A stretch of 64,000 nucleotides of DNA. Source: Alphaproteobacteria bacterium (GTDB lineage: Bacteria > Pseudomonadota > Alphaproteobacteria > UBA6615). The notes below the pieces were generated by a model. The model was not told where the DNA came from. It searched no databases and was given only the letters and a program-made list of their open reading frames with translations. Made by a program: the position numbers and the translations under genes. The stretch covers positions 1 to 64,000 of the forward strand of contig JAALLF010000017.1 of the NCBI GenBank assembly GCA_011087645.1, written 5' to 3'. Positions 32,774-41,297 of this stretch are shown in pieces (position 1 is the stretch's first letter; the number at the start of each line of letters is the position of its first letter).

Positions 32774-33529
32774 TTAAATACACCGCCCGCCGTCGATCTC
32801 CAGACAGACACCGGTGATTAGCTCTGCCGCGTCGGAGGCCAGGAACACCACCCCGGCGGCGACGTCGGCCGGGGTCGATAGCCGGCCCAGGGGAACCGAA
32901 GCCCGGAAGGCCTCGCGGTTTTCCGGCGTGTCCTCGCCCAAAAATGTCGGCAGTAGCGGCGTGTCGCCGGCCACCGGGTTCAACGCGTTGACGCGGATAT
33001 GATGGGGCGCCAGCTCGATCGCCATGGACTTGGTCAAGGTGGTGACCGCGCCCTTCGAGGCGTTGTACCAGGTGAGACCGGGCCGCGGGCTGACCGCGCC
33101 GGTCGAGGCGATGTTGACGATGACGCCGCGGCCCTGCTCGAGCATCACCGGCACCGCGGCCTTCGCGGTGTGATAAATTCCCTTCACATTGACGGCGAAG
33201 ACCCGGTCGAACTCGTCCTCGCTGACTTCGGTCATGGGTTTGCGCAGATGGCCGACCCCGGCATTGTTGACCAATATGTCGAACCGCCCGTATTGAGATT
33301 GGGCGAACTCAATAAGCGCCTGCGTGTCGCCGCCATCGGACACATCGGCTTTGAAAAACGACGCCGCGCCGCCCGCCGTCGAAATCTCTTCTGTGACCCG
33401 GTGGCCGCCCTCTTCGTTGATGTCGCTGACCACGACCCATGCCCCTTCGCGAGCACAGGCCTTGGCGATCCCCTCGCCGAAGCCCGATCCCGACCCGGTA
33501 ATCACCGCCACTTTGCCTGCAAGTTGCAT
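32774..33529 (-). CDS. Short-chain dehydrogenase/reductase
   Basis: A 251-residue Rossmann-fold oxidoreductase. It has the cofactor motif TGSGSGFGEGIA near residue 12, NNAGVGH, the catalytic serine region NIASTGAVS and the catalytic Tyr-x-x-x-Lys in WYNASKGAV. An acidic residue after the second strand (VVVSDINEEGG) favours NAD over NADP. A GGAGGAGA site precedes the ATG at 33529, so the longer frame to 33574 is not used. Confidence 0.92.
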   Translation of the reverse strand: MQLAGKVAVITGSGSGFGEGIAKACAREGAWVVVSDINEEGGHRVTEEISTAGGAASFFKADVSDGGDTQALIEFAQSQYGRFDILVNNAGVGHLRKPMTEVSEDEFDRVFAVNVKGIYHTAKAAVPVMLEQGRGVIVNIASTGAVSPRPGLTWYNASKGAVTTLTKSMAIELAPHHIRVNALNPVAGDTPLLPTFLGEDTPENREAFRASVPLGRLSTPADVAAGVVFLASDAAELITGVCLEIDGGRCI

Positions 33530-33612
33530 CTTGGTTTTCTCCTCCAGCGATACTGACGCGTTACGCACTGACACTGTACACTCGCCGCGCCTGCAACCAA
33601 GGGGAAGTCGGG

Positions 33613-34581
33613 GTGAGTGACAAACCGCGCATTCTGGTGACGCGCCGCCATTTGGCTGAAATAGAAGCGCGTCTCAACAACGATTACGAGATCGTCTTGA
33701 ATGAGGATGATCACACAATGTCCCCGGACGAGATTATCGCTGCGGCCGATGGGGTGGATGCGCTGTTTGTCTGTGTCACCGAACCGCTGAACGGTGACAC
33801 CATCTCAGCGCTACCCGATAGCGTGCTGGCTATTCTCACCCTGTCAGTGGGGACCGATCACATCGATCTCAAGGCGGCTGAAAAGCGTGGGCTGGCGGTG
33901 CTGACCACGCCGGGTGCGGTGACCGCGGCGACGGCGGAAGTTGGTATGCTGCTGATGCTGGGCGCGTCCCGGCGGGCGCACGAATCGAGCGACCATCTAC
34001 GCGCCGGCAAATGGGACTTGTGGACCCCAACCCAGTTCGTCGGCGTTGAGATCACCGGCAAGCCCTTGGGTATATTCGGCATGGGCCGCATCGGCCGGAC
34101 GGTGGCCAAACGCGCGCGGGGTTTCGATATGGCGGTGCATTACCGCAACCGCAATCGCCTGGCATCGGACTTGGAGGACGGCGCGGTCTATTTCAACGAT
34201 CTCGACGGTTTCCTCGCCGCCAGCGAGTTTCTGGTGCTGTGCGCGCCGTCGACGCCGGAAACCCAAGGGTTCATCAATGACGACACGATTGCCCAACTGC
34301 CCGACGGGGCGATTATCGTGAACATCGCGCGCGGCGATTTGGTTGATGACGATGCGCTGATCGCAGCGCTCAAATCGGGCAAACTCGCCGCCGCTGGCTT
34401 AGATGTGTTCAACGGCGAGCCCGCTAATGTCGACCGGCGCTATTTCGAGTTGCCCAACGTATTCATGGTGCCCCATATCGGCAGCGCCGCGCGCGAGGCG
34501 CGAACCGGCATGGGCATGATGCTGCTCGACGGGTTCGAAGCGCTACGGGCCGGCGAACCGGTGCCCAACCGCGTTGTTTGA
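33613..34581 (+). CDS. D-2-hydroxyacid dehydrogenase (glyoxylate/hydroxypyruvate reductase type)
   Basis: A 322-residue NAD(P)-dependent dehydrogenase. It has the nucleotide motif GIFGMGRIGRTVAKRARGF, the catalytic Arg in VNIARGDLVDD, the Glu in LDVFNGEPA and the His in VPHIGSAA. The start is GTG at 33613 with an AAGGGGAAG ribosome binding site. It is divergent from the SDR gene across an 83-base gap that must hold both promoters. Confidence 0.92.
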   Translation: MSDKPRILVTRRHLAEIEARLNNDYEIVLNEDDHTMSPDEIIAAADGVDALFVCVTEPLNGDTISALPDSVLAILTLSVGTDHIDLKAAEKRGLAVLTTPGAVTAATAEVGMLLMLGASRRAHESSDHLRAGKWDLWTPTQFVGVEITGKPLGIFGMGRIGRTVAKRARGFDMAVHYRNRNRLASDLEDGAVYFNDLDGFLAASEFLVLCAPSTPETQGFINDDTIAQLPDGAIIVNIARGDLVDDDALIAALKSGKLAAAGLDVFNGEPANVDRRYFELPNVFMVPHIGSAAREARTGMGMMLLDGFEALRAGEPVPNRVV

Positions 34582-34604
34582 CGATAACAGGATATGTCAA
34601 AAAA

Positions 34605-34728
34605 CCCTCTCCCTCCGGGAGAGGGTGGTGAGCGTAAGCGAACCGGGTGAGGGGAAATAACGGTGTAATGCGCGATCCAGACGATTTATTTCCCCTCACC
34701 CCAAACCCCTCTCCCCAAAGGAGAGGGG
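34605..34728. repeat. Intergenic double-hairpin repeat, family A (copy 4)
   Basis: CCCTCTCCCTCCGGGAGAGGG and CCCCTCTCCCCAAAGGAGAGG hairpins are separated by about 80 bases that include GAACCGGGTGAGGGG, the family core in inverted orientation. Confidence 0.8.
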
Positions 34729-34780
34729 CTTTTGGCCTATCGGCGGAAGGTTCTTCTGCAAACCAACCTATGTTGGCGTT

Positions 34781-35665
34781 GTGAGAGAGGCATTTAGCCA
34801 ATTACCCAGCCATGCGCGCGGCGCGTTGTGGATGCTGCTGGCGGCGATGTTTTTCGCCTTTCACGGGCCGCTGGTGCGCGTGGCGACGACCGATCTCGAT
34901 CCGCTCATGGTGGCGTTTGTCCGCTCGTTAGTTGTTCTTTTGCTCATGCTGCCGTGGATCGTGCGCAATCGCGAGAGCGCCATGCGCACCCAACGTTTGC
35001 CGATGCATGCGCTGCGATCTCTGTTTTCTATGAGCGGCTTTATTTTGCTCGTTGTCGCTCAGTCGAAACTCACCCTGGCCGAAGTTTCCGCACTGACCTT
35101 CGCCGCGCCGCTGTTTGCCACCATCGGGGCCGTGCTGTTTTTACGCGAGGTCGTCAAGGCGCGGCGCTGGATTGCGACCTTTATTGGCCTGACCGGGGTT
35201 TGGATTGTTTTGCGCCCGGGTATTGAAGTCGTTGATCCGTTGTTTCTTCTGCCGGTCGGTGCCGCGGTCATGATTGCGGCGTCGAACCTGATGATCAAGG
35301 CGCTGTCGTCGACTGAGGCATCGAGCGCTATCGTCGCCTGGCTGGCGATTTTCTCTGTCCCTTTTACCCTGGTGCCGGCGCTGTTCGTGTGGTCGCTACC
35401 CGATCTCGCCGCGCTGGGTTGGATATTTCTGCTCGGCCTGTCCGGCGTTGGTGCCCATATCTGTCTGGTCCGCTCGCTCGCCGCGGCGGACGCTTCGGCG
35501 GTGTTGCCGTTCGACTATGCACGCCTGGTGGTGACCGCCACCATCGCCTTCCTCGCCTTCGGCGAGGTGCCGACGATCTGGACCTGGATCGGTGGCGCCG
35601 TCATCGTCGGCGCGGTCGCCTATATCGCCCGCCGCGAAGCAGTGGCGGCACGGAGGGAGGCGTAA
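34781..35665 (+). CDS. DMT-family (EamA) transporter
   Basis: A 294-residue inner-membrane protein with ten predicted hydrophobic segments in two EamA repeats of about five each. The first is near residues 10-145 (ALWMLLAAMFFAFHGPLVR) and the second near 150-285, ending with the C-terminal AYIARREAVAARREA tail. Members export metabolites, amino acids or nucleotides, and the substrate is unknown. The start is GTG at 34781. Confidence 0.88.
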   Translation: MREAFSQLPSHARGALWMLLAAMFFAFHGPLVRVATTDLDPLMVAFVRSLVVLLLMLPWIVRNRESAMRTQRLPMHALRSLFSMSGFILLVVAQSKLTLAEVSALTFAAPLFATIGAVLFLREVVKARRWIATFIGLTGVWIVLRPGIEVVDPLFLLPVGAAVMIAASNLMIKALSSTEASSAIVAWLAIFSVPFTLVPALFVWSLPDLAALGWIFLLGLSGVGAHICLVRSLAAADASAVLPFDYARLVVTATIAFLAFGEVPTIWTWIGGAVIVGAVAYIARREAVAARREA

Positions 35666-35703
35666 AGCCTCTCCAGCGGGGACACGTCATAGTCCTAGTA
35701 GTT

Positions 35704-35771
35704 CCTCATGCTGAGCTTGTCGAAGTATGAGCCCTGCCACACCTCGATCCTTCGACAGGCTCAGGATGAGG
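35704..35771. repeat. Short palindromic repeat (TTCGACAGGCTCAGG type)
   Basis: CTCATGCTGAGCTTGTCGAAG and CGATCCTTCGACAGGCTCAGG form an inverted pair ending in ATGAGG. It lies between the convergent EamA and E1 genes. Confidence 0.65.
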
Positions 35772-35798
35772 TGTTGCGGTGAGAGGCGCGCCCTACAA

Positions 35799-38162
35799 TT
35801 ACTCGGCGGCCATCCGCAGGCGCACGCCGTTGGCTTTCCCCATACGCTTGGTGAGCGCGCTCGCGGCGGCGTCGAGGATGGCGTCGGCGTCGATGCCGTA
35901 TTCCCGGTAGAGGTCGGGCAGGTCGCCGGACTGGCCGAAGCGGTCGACACCCAGCGCAGCGATATGATGGTTGGCGACGCTGCCGAGCCAAGCCAGGGTC
36001 GCCGGGTGGCCGTCTAGCACCGTCACCAGGGCGGCGTCCGGCGCGAGCTTCGATAACAGTCGCTCGGCGTGGCCGTTCCCGTGGTTCCAATCGGTGTAGA
36101 GCCGGTCGGGCGATGTCACCGCCAGCAGGCCGGCGCCGGGTATATCTTCCAGCACCTGCTCGTAGGCGGACAGGGCCTCGGGCGCGACGGCGCCGGCATA
36201 GGCGATGGCGAGTTCGGCGCCCGGTGACGGTTCGCGCAACCAATAGGCGCCGTCGATAATGTCGCCGGTCAGCGCGCCGATGTCAGTGCGCTGCGGTTGA
36301 TCGATGGTGCGGGTCGACAGGCGCAAATAGACCGAGCCGCCATCGTCGGCCTGCATGTGCGTAAATCCCCAACTCATGATCGCCGCCAGCTCGTCGGCGT
36401 AGGCCGGCTCGTAACTGGTCAACCCGGGCTGACCCATGCCGATCAGCGGCGAGGATATGGATTGATGCGCGCCGCCTTCGGGCGCCAGGGTGATACCCGA
36501 CGGGGTCGCCACCAGCAGAAACCGGGCGTCCTGGTAGCAAGCATAGTTCAGCGCATCGAGGCCGCGGGCGATGAACGGATCGTACAGCGCGCCAACCGGC
36601 AGCAACCGTGCGTCGAACAGCCGGTCGGACAGGCCCAACACGGCGAGCAGCAGGAATAAGTTATTTTCCGCGATGCCCAGCTCGATATGCTGACCGGCGG
36701 GGTTCATGGTCCATTTAAAGGCCGAGGGTACTTTCTCTTCGCGGAACAGATCGGCCAGCTCTTCGTGATGGAACAGGCCACGCTGGTTGACCCAGCCGGC
36801 CATGTTAGTAGTCACCGTCACGTCCGGCGTGGTGGTGACGATGCGCGCCGCCAGGTCGCTGTCTTCGCGGCCGAGATCGTTCAAGATGCGCCCGAAGGCT
36901 TCCTGGGTCGACATGGTGTCGCCGGTCGGCGCGGGCAGTGTGGCGACGGGGATCGCCGCCGCTGGTACGGCAGGCGGGCGCTGGTTGAACGGCGCCTCGG
37001 CCAGGAAAGTTTGCAATGCGTCGGCGTCGATGCCGAGACCCTCGGCGATCTCCCATTCATGGCCATCGCGAATATTGTGAGCGGCCTTATACTCGGCCAT
37101 CTGTTCCAAATTCATCAGGCCCGAATGATTGTCCTTATGGCCGGCCAGGGGTGTGTTGTAGCCCTTGATGGTGTAGGCGACGAAACATTGCGGCGTGTCG
37201 TCGGAAACCTGGTTGAAGGCTTCCAAAGTCGCGGACATGTCGTGACCGCCCAAATTGGTCATCAGCCGGTGCAGGGCGTCGTCGTCATGATTGTCGAGTA
37301 GCGCCTTGATGCCCTTTGTGCGGCCCAAGTCGGCCTTTAAATGGGTGCGCCACGCCGCCCCGCCTTGGAAAGTCAGCGCCGAATAGAGCTGGTTCGAGCA
37401 GGTGTCGATCCAGTTCATCAGCGCGCCGCCGCCGGGCTCCTCGAAAGCCGCCTGCAGCAATTTGCCGTATTTTAGCTCGATGACGTTCCAGCCCACGGTG
37501 CCGAAGAAATCCTTGATGCGCTGGAAGAGATAATCGTGCACCACCCCGTCGAGGCTCTGGCGGTTATAGTCGATCACCCACCACAGGTTCCGCACATCGT
37601 GCTTCCAGCCCTCGAGCAGGGCCTCGAAGACGTTGCCTTCGTCGAGCTCGGCATCGCCCATCAGCGCGACGATGCGCCCGTTCGGCTCGCCCTCGCTGGC
37701 CAGGTCGTGCAGGCGCACATAGTCGCGCACCATGGCGGCGAACAGGGTGGCGCCAACGCCGAGGCCCACCGAGCCGGTGGAGAAGTCCACATCGTCGGCA
37801 TCCTTGGTGCGCGAGGGATAGGATTGCGCGCCGCCCAGCGCGCGAAAGCGCTCCAGCTGATCGCGCGACTGGCGGCCGAACATATATTGGATGGCGTGGA
37901 ACACCGGCGAGGCGTGGGGTTTCACCGCCACCCGGTCTTCAGGACGCAGCACGCTCATATAAAGCGCGGTCAAAAGCGTCACCGCCGAGGCGCATGATGC
38001 CTGATGGCCGCCCACCTTGAGCCCGTCGCGGCTGGGGCGGATATGGTTGGCGTTATGGATCAGCCAGCTCGACAGCCACAGGGCCTTGCGCTCGACCGCT
38101 TCGAGCGTGGCGATCGTCTCGGCGTTGGGGAGCTGGGTTCGGGGGGCTTTTTGCGGCACCAT
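35799..38162 (-). CDS. 2-oxoacid dehydrogenase E1 component, homodimeric AceE-like
   Basis: A 787-residue thiamine-diphosphate enzyme of the transketolase/AceE type. GGHQASCASAVTLLTALYMSV and the cofactor motif ALMGDAELDEGNVFEALLEGW (Gly-Asp-Ala then Asn) are visible, as is a transketolase-like C-terminal half (about residues 420-780). It is shorter than Escherichia coli AceE (about 890). The size and the divergent Lrp-family gene recall MdeB/MdeR of Pseudomonas putida methionine catabolism, where the enzyme acts on 2-oxobutyrate. That parallel is inference. No E2 or E3 gene is nearby. Confidence 0.85.
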   Translation of the reverse strand: MVPQKAPRTQLPNAETIATLEAVERKALWLSSWLIHNANHIRPSRDGLKVGGHQASCASAVTLLTALYMSVLRPEDRVAVKPHASPVFHAIQYMFGRQSRDQLERFRALGGAQSYPSRTKDADDVDFSTGSVGLGVGATLFAAMVRDYVRLHDLASEGEPNGRIVALMGDAELDEGNVFEALLEGWKHDVRNLWWVIDYNRQSLDGVVHDYLFQRIKDFFGTVGWNVIELKYGKLLQAAFEEPGGGALMNWIDTCSNQLYSALTFQGGAAWRTHLKADLGRTKGIKALLDNHDDDALHRLMTNLGGHDMSATLEAFNQVSDDTPQCFVAYTIKGYNTPLAGHKDNHSGLMNLEQMAEYKAAHNIRDGHEWEIAEGLGIDADALQTFLAEAPFNQRPPAVPAAAIPVATLPAPTGDTMSTQEAFGRILNDLGREDSDLAARIVTTTPDVTVTTNMAGWVNQRGLFHHEELADLFREEKVPSAFKWTMNPAGQHIELGIAENNLFLLLAVLGLSDRLFDARLLPVGALYDPFIARGLDALNYACYQDARFLLVATPSGITLAPEGGAHQSISSPLIGMGQPGLTSYEPAYADELAAIMSWGFTHMQADDGGSVYLRLSTRTIDQPQRTDIGALTGDIIDGAYWLREPSPGAELAIAYAGAVAPEALSAYEQVLEDIPGAGLLAVTSPDRLYTDWNHGNGHAERLLSKLAPDAALVTVLDGHPATLAWLGSVANHHIAALGVDRFGQSGDLPDLYREYGIDADAILDAAASALTKRMGKANGVRLRMAAE

Positions 38163-38192
38163 TTGTCGGCCTCGTCGGCGATGTGGACTGGC

Positions 38193-38255
38193 GCAATATT
38201 AGCAATCTACCCGCCAAAGGGTGTTGCGTAGATGGCTACATATCCCCAATATTGC
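38193..38255. promoter_or_regulatory. Nested inverted repeats, likely Lrp-family operator
   Basis: GCAATATT (38193-38200) is matched by AATATTGC (38248-38255). Inside that pair, ATCTAC (38205-38210) is matched by GTAGAT (38228-38233). They lie between the divergent E1 and Lrp-family genes, where a regulator of this class usually binds to control both. The function is inferred from position. Confidence 0.5.
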
Positions 38256-38294
38256 ACAATTATCATCTATTAAATTACATTCATAAGGCATGAT

Positions 38295-38792
38295 ATGGCG
38301 TTAAATGACCTAGACGCGACCGATCGGCGAATTCTCGATGTGCTGCAGCGCGACGCGCGCATCGCCAATGTGGACTTGGCCGCGCAGGTCAATCTGTCGC
38401 CGTCGCCGTGCCTGCGCCGGGTCCGCCGGCTGGAGGAAGAGGGCTATGTGCGCGGCTCCGTTTCGCTGCTCGACCCGGCGGCGATCGGCCTGCCGGTCAG
38501 CGTCTTCGTGCAGGTGAGTTTGGAAAAACAGGTCGATGGCGCGCTCGATGAATTCGAGCGCCAGATCACGTCGCATACGGAAGTCATGGAATGCTATTTA
38601 ATGACTGGCGATTCTGACTATCTTCTCCGCGTCGTTGCGCCGGATATCGCCGCTTTCCAGCGCTTCCTGCTCGACCATCTGACCCGCATCCCCGGCGTCG
38701 CCAGCATCAAGTCGAGCTTCGCGCTGAAACAAGTGAGCTACCGCACCGCCCTGCCGCTGTCGCATATCGGCGACGGGGCGGAGGCAGATTAA
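38295..38792 (+). CDS. Lrp/AsnC-family transcriptional regulator
   Basis: A 165-residue regulator. An N-terminal helix-turn-helix ([20 protein letters not shown] and [20 protein letters not shown]) occupies residues about 5-60. A C-terminal RAM ligand-binding domain holds [19 protein letters not shown]. These proteins sense amino acids or keto acids. It is divergent from the E1 gene, so it probably controls that gene and itself. Confidence 0.93.
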   Translation: MALNDLDATDRRILDVLQRDARIANVDLAAQVNLSPSPCLRRVRRLEEEGYVRGSVSLLDPAAIGLPVSVFVQVSLEKQVDGALDEFERQITSHTEVMECYLMTGDSDYLLRVVAPDIAAFQRFLLDHLTRIPGVASIKSSFALKQVSYRTALPLSHIGDGAEAD

Positions 38793-39009
38793 CGGATGGG
38801 TGCAAGGATAATTAGTTTCAAATATATTAGTCGCTCGAGATGTAAGCGACAGCTAGCCTATACGATATTGTAGTCAAAATTGCGCTAGTCCGAATCGCGG
38901 TATACCGAATACCGAATATCGACGTTCGCAGGGAAACCATACAATTTGCGATCCTGTATGGCGCAAACTTGGCTGACGCAAACTCTACTGCTTGAAAAGA
39001 GGGTGAGTT
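38793..39009. other. AT-rich intergenic stretch without recognised gene
   Basis: A 217-base AT-rich gap between the Lrp-family gene and the orphan gene at 39010. It includes a GAGGGTGAG ribosome binding site just before that gene. No tRNA, repeat or hairpin was found. The 12-base TATGGCGCAAAC at 38957 also occurs at 54666. Confidence 0.5.
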
Positions 39010-40140
39010 ATGACGGCGATACTCGGAATGTTGTATCGAGATACCCCGTGTTTGCTGGGCGATATGATGATCTCGTCCCCTAACCCTCCGGAACGCGAAG
39101 TGTCTCTACCGGTTTCGGGTCAGGTTTCAGCCGAAATGCCAATTAGATGGGATACTCGCTACTTCACTGATTTTCGTCAGAAGCTGAATTTGATAGGACC
39201 AAATTTGATAGTGGCTTGGTCTGGTAGCTTGGTGGAGGCGCAGGCGGCAATTAGTCATTTGCGAAATGGGTACGCAAGTGTGGATCCTTCCAGTTTCGAC
39301 CAGATCTTGGAATTAACTGAATCGATTACTGAATTGGAACTGAAAAATACAATTCTGATTGTCCTTATCGCGAATAGCGAGAGATGGCTACTGCGCCACG
39401 TTGGTGCCGCGAGAACGATCCAAACCCCTTGGGGTGAGAATGCTGTCGTAGCCGGAGTGGGAGAAGATCACATTATTGACGCACTCGAAAGTGAGTTCGA
39501 ATTCAACAATGAGGATAGATTCAGTCAGGCGATAGGGAACCTGTTAATGGCGAGTTCCCGTATGTGGTTTTGGGATATCAACGGTGTTGGCCCAAACTTG
39601 GCCTTCGGCGGAGGCTACGAGGTCGCTATCAGACAAAATAATCAGATTTCGAAGATTGGCGATATTTTGTATGCGAACCATGTTTATGTGCCAGGGCGGG
39701 GTATAGCCTTGGTCCCGATATTCAAAAAGGTCGACTATTACCAAGACAACCTGATTGTGAGGGTGCTCGGTTTTTCTGCACCGCCGAAAAAAGCTTCTGA
39801 TGATTTCGACTATCACAGGAAAGCGATATACGTCATTCCTCCTGTTGACCGAATTTGGTCATGTTCGTGTCCAGCGCCGAGCATGGAAGAAGTTTTGGAT
39901 AATATTCCAGACTTTAACGCCTCTCATTTCGCGTCTTATGTAGAAATACCTTCGACGAAGTCGAATGTTAGACCTCACTCGGTCGCAATGCACGAGTACC
40001 GGACGGAAGATCGACCGATAAAATTCGAATATGAACCAGGGGGACAATTCCCAAGATCTCTTAATCTGGAAGAACGGTACATAAACCAGGTTCGAGATCA
40101 GGTGCTACAGGTTGTGGCCGAAGCCGGCGAAACAATTTAA
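39010..40140 (+). CDS. Protein of unknown function, possible proteasome-like N-terminal hydrolase fold
   Basis: A 376-residue protein with no recognised family name. After the initiator Met comes Thr2 in TAILGMLYRDTPCLLGDMMI, a strand-turn-strand pattern like the N-terminus of proteasome beta and HslV subunits. It is followed by LIVAWSGSLVEAQAAISHL and by NAVVAGVGEDHIIDAL, which sit where such proteins have their core helix and strand. The C-terminal third (about 270-376) matches nothing known to me. GC content and codon use are clearly lower than in the neighbours, suggesting horizontal transfer. The enzyme assignment is a hypothesis. Confidence 0.75.
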   Translation: MTAILGMLYRDTPCLLGDMMISSPNPPEREVSLPVSGQVSAEMPIRWDTRYFTDFRQKLNLIGPNLIVAWSGSLVEAQAAISHLRNGYASVDPSSFDQILELTESITELELKNTILIVLIANSERWLLRHVGAARTIQTPWGENAVVAGVGEDHIIDALESEFEFNNEDRFSQAIGNLLMASSRMWFWDINGVGPNLAFGGGYEVAIRQNNQISKIGDILYANHVYVPGRGIALVPIFKKVDYYQDNLIVRVLGFSAPPKKASDDFDYHRKAIYVIPPVDRIWSCSCPAPSMEEVLDNIPDFNASHFASYVEIPSTKSNVRPHSVAMHEYRTEDRPIKFEYEPGGQFPRSLNLEERYINQVRDQVLQVVAEAGETI

Positions 40141-40145
40141 TCCCG

Positions 40146-40499
40146 CTATAGCGGTGCTGCGACGGTCTCGACTGGCTTGGCCGACCCCCAGATTGTTTCC
40201 GTCCCATCGTCGCGTGAATTAAAATCGCCATGGTCGGCGAGGAGTTCCGGCGATGTGGTTGCGCCCTCGAACTCCACCAACACTTCGCCGTCGGGGTCGC
40301 AGATATTCTTGCTTTGGGCAGCCCGGAGCAGCGCGCAATCCTGGCCGGCGACGGCGGAGATGGCGTGATCGGTCGTGCTCTTGCCGGTCGCCGCATAGCT
40401 GACCCCGTCGGCAACGAGAGAGACCACGGTCACTGCCGGCGGTACGGCGCAACCGGTGAGCAAAGGCGCCAGCAGCAGCGCGGGAACGGATAATCGCAT
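40146..40499 (-). CDS. Small lipoprotein of unknown function
   Basis: A 117-residue secreted protein with a short signal peptide and the lipobox LLTGC, predicting a lipid-anchored Cys16. The mature part is soluble, with a Cys pair (QDCALLRAAQSKNICDPDGE) that could form a disulfide. Similar small lipoproteins with this layout are common in alphaproteobacteria and have no known role. Confidence 0.78.
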   Translation of the reverse strand: MRLSVPALLLAPLLTGCAVPPAVTVVSLVADGVSYAATGKSTTDHAISAVAGQDCALLRAAQSKNICDPDGEVLVEFEGATTSPELLADHGDFNSRDDGTETIWGSAKPVETVAAPL

Positions 40500-40614
40500 G
40501 GAAAAGCTCCGAAGAAAGGAGCGCGCAAATTAACCATACTGTGCTTGAGGGGAAGGGGAAAAGCGGCGGTTTTATCGTATGCGACGATTTGTCGTGGGCT
40601 CGACGGCGGTCCGA

Positions 40615-41205
40615 TCAAATCCCCGTGGCGAACCGGGTCATCACGACGATGATGAGGATTTGCATTAGCCCTTGCGAGGCGGTGACGCGCACATAGCGGC
40701 GCATCAGCCGGCCGATCTTTTCGCCGTCGGGCTGGGGTTTGTGCATCTCCAGATAGACCCGGATGTTGGTCGGCAGCAGGATGCCCAGGCCCTGCAGGCC
40801 CATGATCGTGGTGATCACCAGAGCAGCGATGAACCACCACAGTTCGGGGAATTCGAGATCGAGGAAGCCCAGCTCGACGGCCAGGAACCAGCCCGCCGTC
40901 GGCGCGATGACCGACAGCGTGGTCATCAGGAAGATCATCTTCGGCATCAGCCGGCTGACGATGGCCCGGCGCATCGGGAAGTCGAGGCGGCGCAAGATGG
41001 GGCCGATAACGAAGCCCATGAACAAATCGATGCCGGTCCAGAGCAGACCGGCGACGACATGGACGAAGTTCAGAAACCACAGATCGCGGCTGAGGATTGC
41101 CCACACCATGATTGCCAGCGCCACAGCGCACCAGACGAGGTTGCGCCATTGGATGCGCGGAACGGCGTCGGGGGCGGCTGCGGTTGCTGGGGCGGCGCTG
41201 GTCAT
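40615..41205 (-). CDS. Integral membrane protein of unknown function, CopD/DUF2269-like
   Basis: A 196-residue protein with about four hydrophobic helices, around residues 25-45, 48-72, 90-115 and 125-150. The NFVHVVAGLLWTGIDLFMGF segment, with a helix-embedded His, resembles the CopD/DUF2269 group of membrane proteins. The C-terminal helix is amphipathic. The role is not established. Confidence 0.72.
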   Translation of the reverse strand: MTSAAPATAAAPDAVPRIQWRNLVWCAVALAIMVWAILSRDLWFLNFVHVVAGLLWTGIDLFMGFVIGPILRRLDFPMRRAIVSRLMPKMIFLMTTLSVIAPTAGWFLAVELGFLDLEFPELWWFIAALVITTIMGLQGLGILLPTNIRVYLEMHKPQPDGEKIGRLMRRYVRVTASQGLMQILIIVVMTRFATGI

Positions 41206-41297
41206 GGTGGCGAATCCTAAACGTCTTGCGCCGCTGGACGCAACCGCTTGGCGGCAGGCAAGGGGACGGATACAGTCGACAACAGGGGGAGAGAAAT

